Assembly: GCF_025860405.1 (NCBI RefSeq)
Contig: NZ_CP063785.1
Location: forward strand, 1,736,001-1,800,000
From: Tolypothrix sp. PCC 7712
GTDB taxonomy: Bacteria; Cyanobacteriota; Cyanobacteriia; Cyanobacteriales; Nostocaceae
Direction of reading: 5' to 3'
Length of the DNA: 64,000 bases
The notes under the pieces were generated by a model. That model ran no database searches, was not told the DNA's origin, and saw only the letters and a program-made list of their open reading frames with translations. Shown here one piece after another: positions 58,582 to 64,000 of the stretch. Every line of letters starts with the position of its first letter. The stretch's first letter is position 1. The position numbers and the translations under genes are program-made.

Positions 58582-59664
58582 GTGCAGGATAGCATGTCAG
58601 TAGCAGAACCAAATCTATATACACAGCGCAACCAACCACGACCAATTCGCATAGGCGTAATTGGGGTGGGTAACATGGGGCAACATCACGCCAGAGTCCT
58701 GAGTTCAATGAAAGATGTTGAACTGGTAGGTGTTTCAGATATTAATGTCGAGCGAGGATTAGAAACTGCTAGCAAATATAAGGTCAAATTTTTTGAAGAT
58801 TATTGTGACCTTTTGCCCCATGTAGAAGCAGTTTGTGTTGCTGTTCCCACTCGCCTACATTACGCCGTGGGCATTAACTGTTTGTTAGCGGGAATTCACG
58901 TTTTAATTGAAAAACCAATTGCCGCAAGTATTTCTGAGGCAGAATCCTTGGTCAATGCTGCTGCTGAATCGCAGTGTATTCTCCAAGTCGGTCACATTGA
59001 GCGCTTTAATCCAGCATTTCGCGAACTGAGCAAAGTGCTGAAAACTGAAGAGTTACTAGCTATAGAAGCTCATCGGATGAGTCCTTATTCAGACCGAGCC
59101 AACGATGTTTCTGTTGTCCTGGATTTAATGATCCATGACATTGACTTACTTCTAGAATTAGCTGCTTCCCCTGTAGTGAAGTTAACTGCTAGTGGTACTC
59201 GTGCCCTAGATTCTGGTTATTTAGATTACGTGACTGCTACCTTAGGATTTGCTAATGGGATTGTAGCTACTTTAACTGCCAGCAAAGTGACCCATAGGAA
59301 AATTCGTCGGATTGTTGCCCATTGCAAAAATTCATTCACTGAGGCAGATTTTCTCAAGAATGAAATTTTAATTCATCGGCAAACAAATAACAGCTCTTTA
59401 AACGATCATCGGCAAGTACTTTATCGCCAAGATGGTGTAATTGAGAAAGTGTACACCACTAATATTCAACCTCTCAGCGCAGAGTTAGAACATTTTGTTA
59501 ACTGTGTACATGGCGGAAATCAACCTTCTGTTGGCGGAGAACAAGCTCTCAAAGCTTTAAGATTAGCCAGTTTAATTGAGCAGATGGCTTTGGAAGAGCG
59601 GGTTTGGAACCCATTAGATTGGCAATCGGAACCCAGAGTGCAATCACTCACCCCGACAGTCTAA
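58582..59664 (+). CDS. Gfo/Idh/MocA-family NAD(P)-dependent oxidoreductase
   Basis: 360 residues from the GTG at 58582, chosen because GAGGAG sits nine bases upstream; a TTG at 58558 is also open. Rossmann motif IRIGVIGVGNMGQHHARVL near residue 25, the EKP motif (HVLIEKPIAASISEAESLV) that supplies the catalytic Lys region, and the C-terminal alpha/beta domain with VLDLMIHDIDLLLEL (usual GG/DLxxHDxD). Substrate is probably a sugar or nucleotide sugar; not determinable. A hairpin terminator follows at 59680. Confidence 0.88.
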   Translation: MQDSMSVAEPNLYTQRNQPRPIRIGVIGVGNMGQHHARVLSSMKDVELVGVSDINVERGLETASKYKVKFFEDYCDLLPHVEAVCVAVPTRLHYAVGINCLLAGIHVLIEKPIAASISEAESLVNAAAESQCILQVGHIERFNPAFRELSKVLKTEELLAIEAHRMSPYSDRANDVSVVLDLMIHDIDLLLELAASPVVKLTASGTRALDSGYLDYVTATLGFANGIVATLTASKVTHRKIRRIVAHCKNSFTEADFLKNEILIHRQTNNSSLNDHRQVLYRQDGVIEKVYTTNIQPLSAELEHFVNCVHGGNQPSVGGEQALKALRLASLIEQMALEERVWNPLDWQSEPRVQSLTPTV

Positions 59665-59679
59665 AAATTAAACAAGATT

Positions 59680-59720
59680 CAAAAGTCAAAAGTCGCAAGA
59701 TTTTTGACTTTTGTTTTTTG
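59680..59720 (+). terminator. hairpin terminator after the oxidoreductase gene
   Basis: CAAAAGTCAAAA (59680-59691) pairs with TTTTTGACTTTTG (59701-59713), followed by TTTTTTG. It starts 16 bases after the stop codon. Confidence 0.75.
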
Positions 59721-60133
59721 TGTTCACCTTTACTCTTTTAATCCAAATTGCCAGTGAAATTTCTAGTTTTACTACGACTAAGTCTAGCTAGGTTCCAGCT
59801 AGCACAAATAATTAAATTTGGGCTTAAAGAACTGGCACATATATATTTTTTGATGGTTTTTGTGAATCTAAATTCCCAATTTCTCAGTCCGATAATTTTA
59901 GACTCTTGACCCTTGAACGCGACTTCAACCGCGCACAAGCCCTTACAGCCGTAAGGGTAGGAGACGGCTGCTCTGAGCTAAGCTACGCCCAAGTAATACG
60001 TAGTTAATATCAGACTGCATTAATCACAAAGCTTAGGAAAAACAAGCTACATTCCTAAGTTTCGATAAAGTTTAAAAAAGTTAACGCTGAATTTAACCAC
60101 CACACTGGTGTAGTATTTGCAGGAAGTAACCAA
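59721..60133. other. intergenic region upstream of the DedA gene
   Basis: About 410 bases. Contains the hairpin CCCTTACAGCCGTAAGGG (59941-59958) inside a stretch (59920-59992) that reads vaguely like a tRNA D-arm on the minus strand but cannot close an acceptor stem. The 66-codon minus-strand frame here is not convincing. Confidence 0.4.
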
Positions 60134-60757
60134 ATGCTCGAATGGATAACTAATACTATCAACTCCCTAGGCTATTGGGGAATTGCTCTATTAATGTTTT
60201 TAGAAAACCTTTTTCCGCCGATTCCTTCAGAGTTGATTATGCCACTGGCAGGATTTACAGCTAGTCCCTATCAGCCAGGAGGGGCAAAGCTAAATATCTT
60301 AGGTGTATTTGTCGCCGGACTAATCGGTTCTGTACTAGGCGCACTCATCTGGTACTACCCAGGAAAATTTTTAAGTGAAAAGCGCTTGAAATCTTTAGCA
60401 GACAAACATGGTAAATGGATTTCTATTTCTGGTAAAGATATTACTAAAGCCAACAACTGGTTTTACAAGCAAGGTAATAAAGCTGTATTTATTGGTCGTC
60501 TAGTGCCGGGAATCCGTACTTTAATCTCTGTACCGGCAGGGATGAGTAATATGAACTTGCTAAATTTCCTATTTTACACTACCTTAGGTAGCGCTGCTTG
60601 GGTAGGTTTGCTAACATACTCAGGATATTTGTTGGGTAGTCAGTATGAACTTGTGGACAAGTACCTTGCTCCTGTATCAAAAATTGTGCTTGGGAGCTTG
60701 GTGATCGCATTTTTCATTTGGGTGTTCAAACGTAAGCAAAAAACTACTAGAAAATGA
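60134..60757 (+). CDS. DedA-family membrane protein
   Basis: 207 residues, DedA/Tvp38 (SNARE-associated) family, polytopic inner-membrane protein. Family signatures: INSLGYWGIALLMFLENLFP with PPIPSELIMPLAGFTAS, and the FxGRxxPxxR motif in VFIGRLVPGIRTLISVPAGM. Recent work on the family points to lipid-carrier (undecaprenyl phosphate) or phospholipid flipping, which would fit envelope assembly. ATG behind AGGAAGTAACCAA. Basic C-terminal tail KRKQKTTRK. Confidence 0.92.
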   Translation: MLEWITNTINSLGYWGIALLMFLENLFPPIPSELIMPLAGFTASPYQPGGAKLNILGVFVAGLIGSVLGALIWYYPGKFLSEKRLKSLADKHGKWISISGKDITKANNWFYKQGNKAVFIGRLVPGIRTLISVPAGMSNMNLLNFLFYTTLGSAAWVGLLTYSGYLLGSQYELVDKYLAPVSKIVLGSLVIAFFIWVFKRKQKTTRK

Positions 60758-60968
60758 CATACATAAGCCTTTGTCCACAAAATTAGGTTTTAAAGATGCC
60801 TAAAATTGGCCTACACTATCCCAAATAATGCTAAATTCGCGATCGCCTGACTTAATTTTTTGCGTATTTCTAGCTACACTTGACGCAGCTGGAAATTTTT
60901 GGTAACTCCCATTTTTGTAAGATTGAGCAGGATAAGTTTTTACAGTTAAGTTAGGACTAGGAGCTTTT

Positions 60969-62120
60969 ATGACAGACCAACCTTCCGCTGCCACCCCAAT
61001 GAATGCCGCTGCTATTCCTATGAATAGAGTATCGGCATCTACCCCAATCAACGCTACTACTACTCCTAAGCCCAGTACCTCCTATTCAGGTAAGGCCATT
61101 CTCAGCGTTGATTTAGGTAGAACTTCTACTAAAACTTGTGTCAGCCGCGAACCAAACAATGTCGTTTTCGTACCTGCAAACGTCAAGCAAATGTCCATCG
61201 AACAGGTACGTGGTGGTGTGTTTGAAGCGCGTGCTACTGACCCTTTAATGGATTTGTGGTTGGAGTACCAAGGTAGTGGCTATGCTGTCGGTCAATTGGC
61301 AGCAGACTTTGGCGCTAATTTAGGCGTAGGTCAATCTAAAGTAGAGGATGCACTGGTAAAAGTTTTAGCTAGTGCTGGCTATTTCAAACTCAAAGACGAA
61401 ATTTCCGTTGTTCTGGGTCTGCCTTTCCTGTCTTTAGAACAGTTTGAAAAAGAAAAAGCACAGTTGATCAGTGCGGTAACCGGGCCTCATGTTTTAAACT
61501 TCCGGGGTGAATCCGTCTCACTCAACGTCACTAAGGTTTGGGTAATGCCAGAAGGCTACGGCAGTCTGCTGTGGACGGAAGCTCAACCTCAAAAAGGTGC
61601 AACACTTCCTGATTTTACGAAAATTTCAGTTGCAATCGTTGATATTGGTCATCAAACCATCGATTTGCTGATGGTAGATAACTTCCGCTTCGCTCGCGGT
61701 GCTTCTAAGAGTGAAGATTTTGGGATGAATAAATTTTATGAATTGGTAGCTGCTGAAATCGAGGGCGCTGATAGTCAATCTCTAGCATTGATTTCTGCTG
61801 TCAATAAACCTAAGGGCGAAAGATTCTATCGTCCCAAAGGTGCAAGCAAGCCTACAAACCTAGATGATTTTCTCCCCAACCTAACAGAAATGTTTTCCCG
61901 TGAAATTTGTAGCCGTGTTCTAGCATGGTTGCCAGAGCGGGTTACAGATGTAATTATCACCGGAGGGGGTGGTCAATTCTTCTGGGAAGATGTACAACGT
62001 CTACTTAAGGAAGCTAAAATTAACGCTTATTTAGCTGCACCTTCCAGACAAGCCAATGCCTTGGGGCAATATATTTATGGAGAGGCGCAATTATCCGCCG
62101 TTCGCTCTTCTAGGGCTTAA
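60969..62120 (+). CDS. ParM/StbA-like actin-family ATPase, chromosomal
   Basis: 383 residues. After a low-complexity N-terminus (about 1-40, repeated PMNAA/PINATT words) the actin-fold phosphate-1 loop AILSVDLGRTSTKTCV starts at 43, a phosphate-2 loop VAIVDIGHQTIDLLMVDN follows near 220, and an adenosine motif VIITGGGGQFFWED near 330. This pattern fits plasmid-segregation ParM/Alp-type filaments rather than MreB or DnaK. No plasmid replication genes are near. ATG behind ACTAGGAGCTTTT. The next gene starts five bases after its stop, forming a parMR-like pair. Confidence 0.85.
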   Translation: MTDQPSAATPMNAAAIPMNRVSASTPINATTTPKPSTSYSGKAILSVDLGRTSTKTCVSREPNNVVFVPANVKQMSIEQVRGGVFEARATDPLMDLWLEYQGSGYAVGQLAADFGANLGVGQSKVEDALVKVLASAGYFKLKDEISVVLGLPFLSLEQFEKEKAQLISAVTGPHVLNFRGESVSLNVTKVWVMPEGYGSLLWTEAQPQKGATLPDFTKISVAIVDIGHQTIDLLMVDNFRFARGASKSEDFGMNKFYELVAAEIEGADSQSLALISAVNKPKGERFYRPKGASKPTNLDDFLPNLTEMFSREICSRVLAWLPERVTDVIITGGGGQFFWEDVQRLLKEAKINAYLAAPSRQANALGQYIYGEAQLSAVRSSRA

Positions 62121-62125
62121 AACTG

Positions 62126-62635
62126 ATGTTCCAATGGTCAAAAAAAGTAGTGAAATCGGTCACGTTCAATCCAGGGGTCGCTGATGAAAGTTTGTTGGCG
62201 CTTGTAGAAAGCTATTTGGAGAAACAAGTCGATAAAACTTTCAGCGACCTGTGTAAAGAAGCTCTATGGCAGTCTTTATGTGTACCGGAATCAGTAAAAC
62301 CTATTCCGCAAACAACAACAGCAACAACAGATGCGGTTGAACAACAAATCGGTAAACTGCAAAATCAACTGGCTGACCTTGAGGAACGCTTTTTTGCCAA
62401 GGAATCTCATCGGTTGGAGGTAATGGAAAGCCAAATTATGCAACTTACTCAACAAGTTGCTCATTTGGCTATTATGGTTGCTGAAAGACCAGTGATTCAG
62501 TATTCCGTGCCAACAACATCAGCCCCAGCAAGCTCAGTAGTGGAAGTAGTAAATAATACTTATATGCCACCTCCACCACCTCAAGAGGTTGATCCTGTAA
62601 TCAGCCGACTTAGCCAGTTTCTCGATGATTTTTAA
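62126..62635 (+). CDS. RHH-like, coiled-coil partner of the ParM-like protein
   Basis: 169 residues. Residues about 14-50 (SLLALVESYLEKQVDKTFSD, LCKEALWQSL) resemble a ribbon-helix-helix domain, as in ParR/CopG adaptors. Residues about 68-118 are a predicted coiled coil (EQQIGKLQNQLADLEERFFA, LEVMESQIMQLTQQVAHL). A proline-rich stretch (YMPPPPPQEVDP) precedes a C-terminal helix SRLSQFLDDF that could be the actin-binding peptide. Gene order and spacing copy parM-parR operons. The role as adaptor is inferred. Confidence 0.7.
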   Translation: MFQWSKKVVKSVTFNPGVADESLLALVESYLEKQVDKTFSDLCKEALWQSLCVPESVKPIPQTTTATTDAVEQQIGKLQNQLADLEERFFAKESHRLEVMESQIMQLTQQVAHLAIMVAERPVIQYSVPTTSAPASSVVEVVNNTYMPPPPPQEVDPVISRLSQFLDDF

Positions 62636-63054
62636 AGTAACATCAGGGCTTTGAGCATCTTTTGCTGTTATGTAAAATCCTTAATAGGAAAAACTATTAA
62701 GGATTATTAATATTTGTGTACATTTATATATTGATTTTAAAGATGCGATCGCAGTTTTTTCCGAACTGAGAACGCCATCTTTTTTGTTCTATCAAGGGAA
62801 TAAACCCATCCCTGATCAATACTGCTCGGTTAAGGATTTTCAACTCGGAATTGGGTTTGGGGAAAAGGTGAAAGGGTAAGGGTTAAAGGTTTGTTCTTGC
62901 CCCTTTTCCCCTTCCTCTTTTGCCCTTAACCGACAAGTATTGCATCCCTGATTTATGCTTAGTAGCAATTATACTTAGTATTACCCTAGAATTTTTTACA
63001 CAGGATACTGTATAAAATAGTAGAATCCGCAGGTAAAAAATTTAGGATACCTTC
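62636..63054. repeat. spacer with a 126-base inverted-repeat element
   Basis: The arms CAATACTGCTCGGTTAAGG (62817-62835) and CCTTAACCGACAAGTATTG (62924-62942) are near-perfect inverted repeats enclosing purine-rich then pyrimidine-rich halves (GGGTAAGGGTTAAAGG, CCCCTTTTCCCCTTCC) that can also pair. This looks like a MITE-like dispersed repeat. The rest is AT-rich and must hold the promoter of the next gene. Confidence 0.6.
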
Positions 63055-64000
63055 ATGCCAGTTGTAGCGAACTCCATCAAATTTGGTACAGACGGCTGGC
63101 GAGGCGTGATTGGTGATGAGTTCACCTTTGAACGCCTCGCCTTAGTTGCACCAGTAGCAGCAAAAGTATTATATGATACGTATTTTCCTAGCGTTGGTAG
63201 CCGGACGATTGTTGTCGGTTACGATCGCCGATTTATGGCGGAAGACTTTGCCCGTGTTGTAGCCGATGCTGTTACCGCTGTTGGATTTGATGTGCTACTT
63301 AGCGAAACCTATGCACCCACTCCAGCTTTTAGTTGGGCAGCAAAACAACTCAATGCTTTGGGCGCATTGGTAATTACAGCTAGTCATAATCCTGGGTCAT
63401 ATTTGGGGTTAAAAGTCAAAGGTTACTTTGGCGGGTCGGTATCACCGGAAGTTACTCAAGAGATAGAAGCGCTATTACCGCAAGGAATACCGCCAAAAGC
63501 AGATACTCCAGGCAAATTAGAGATATTTGACCCTTGGCCTAGTTACACCGCAGGTTTAGAGAAGAAAGTTGATATTGCTAAACTGCGAGATGCCATAGCT
63601 TCTGGGAAACTGACTGTATTTGCGGATGTGATGCATGGGGCGGCGGCGGGTGGATTAGCCAGATTACTGGGCGATCGCGTCCATGAAATTAACAGCAATC
63701 GTGACCCTTTATTTGGTGGTGGCGCACCAGAACCCTTGCCTAAATACCTGTCAAAGCTATTTGAGGTGATAAAAACTCATCAACAAACCAATAAAACAGC
63801 TTTAACAGTGGGATTAGTGTTTGATGGGGATAGCGATCGCATTGCAGCTGTAGACGGATCAGCCAATTTTTTGAGTTCTCAGGTGCTAATCCCGATATTA
63901 ATTGACCATTTAACCTTAAGACGCAATTTTAGTGGTGAAATCGTCAAAACAGTCAGTGGTTCTGACTTAATTCCCCTGGTGGCAAAATTACATAACCTCT
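63055..64000 (+). CDS. phosphoglucomutase/phosphomannomutase family protein, 5' part
   Basis: An alpha-D-phosphohexomutase; the first 315 codons are present and the gene runs off the window. It starts MPVVANSIKFGTDGWRGVIG, carries the phosphoserine loop TASHNPGSYLGLK near residue 110, and the metal loop VFDGDSDRIAAVDG near 260. The loop TASHNPGSYLG differs a little from the common TASHNPxxYNG. It likely interconverts hexose 1- and 6-phosphates for glycogen or nucleotide-sugar synthesis; the exact sugar is not predictable. Confidence 0.92.
   Translation, partial: MPVVANSIKFGTDGWRGVIGDEFTFERLALVAPVAAKVLYDTYFPSVGSRTIVVGYDRRFMAEDFARVVADAVTAVGFDVLLSETYAPTPAFSWAAKQLNALGALVITASHNPGSYLGLKVKGYFGGSVSPEVTQEIEALLPQGIPPKADTPGKLEIFDPWPSYTAGLEKKVDIAKLRDAIASGKLTVFADVMHGAAAGGLARLLGDRVHEINSNRDPLFGGGAPEPLPKYLSKLFEVIKTHQQTNKTALTVGLVFDGDSDRIAAVDGSANFLSSQVLIPILIDHLTLRRNFSGEIVKTVSGSDLIPLVAKLHNL

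Noticed and set aside
59738..59938. 66-codon minus-strand ORF before the DedA gene
   Set aside because: No ribosome site, odd composition, and it runs through repeat-like DNA.
59920..59992. tRNA-like stretch on the minus strand (GTAGCTTAGCTCAGAGCAG)
   Set aside because: A D-arm-like word is present but no acceptor stem or proper anticodon arm can be closed; more likely a dispersed repeat.
60800..61051. 83-codon minus-strand ORF overlapping the ParM-like gene start
   Set aside because: It overlaps a confident gene on the other strand, and its N-terminal half is the complement of the low-complexity PMNAA coding repeats.

Overview
The window is a chromosomal stretch of a cyanobacterium, most likely a filamentous Nostoc/Calothrix-type member of the Nostocales. 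Pointers are the many HIP1 octamers (GCGATCGC), the NDH-1 subunit NdhS, a fused NADPH-thioredoxin reductase (NTRC), the cyanobacterial arginine dihydrolase/ornithine cyclodeaminase AgrE, DUF4327, DUF2993 and HAS-barrel proteins, a PEP-CTERM protein, and intergenic spacers packed with short tandem and small dispersed repeats. All assignments come from reading the sequence and translated proteins; no database search was run.

Layout. 1-8.6 kb: hemF (cut by the window edge), an SRPBCC protein, an Mrp P-loop ATPase, RodA, NdhS, a HAS-barrel protein and a cation/proton antiporter with universal-stress domains. 9-11.5 kb: UDP-xylose synthase plus UDP-glucose dehydrogenase, a nucleotide-sugar pair ending in a clear terminator. 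11.5-16.5 kb: a MITE-like repeat, a DUF2993 protein, a GNAT acetyltransferase, agrE and a DUF2085 membrane protein. 16.6-18.2 kb: an IS200/IS605-type element with an intact TnpB, no TnpA, and a tiny divergent ribbon-helix-helix gene; it abuts a broken reading frame. 18.6-28.1 kb: a PEP-CTERM protein, cell-wall amidase, pyrG, a tandem-duplicated small protein, a ROK kinase, an ABC permease and NTRC.

28.5-42.7 kb is the most interesting part. A methyltransferase, a type IV pilin (PilA-like) and a SPINDLY/GT41 O-GlcNAc-transferase-like protein run on the plus strand. They converge on a six-gene minus-strand operon reading PEP mutase fused to a nucleotidyltransferase, phosphonopyruvate decarboxylase, 2-aminoethylphosphonate (AEP) transaminase, a methyltransferase, a cytidylyltransferase fused to a CDP-glycerol-glycerophosphotransferase-like domain, and an 850-residue methyltransferase/glycosyltransferase. 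This is a complete route from phosphoenolpyruvate to AEP plus apparent CTP activation and transfer, so the cell probably decorates a glycan, lipid or glycoprotein with a phosphonate. The pilin and its GT41 neighbour are a candidate acceptor system, which is inference.

42.2-50.1 kb: a TPR protein, DUF4327, a FHA-domain Ser/Thr kinase next to a PP2C phosphatase, a PAS histidine kinase and a pseudouridine synthase. 50.4-51.9 kb: a TPP riboswitch followed by thiC. 52.2-54.5 kb: a YefM/YoeB-type toxin-antitoxin pair in unusual toxin-first order, pyrE, a small secreted protein and a CAU-anticodon tRNA. 54.8-64 kb: a charged exported protein, a CorC/HlyC-family protein, queC, a Gfo/Idh/MocA oxidoreductase, a DedA protein, a chromosomal ParM-like actin with an RHH/coiled-coil partner, and the start of a phosphoglucomutase-family gene.
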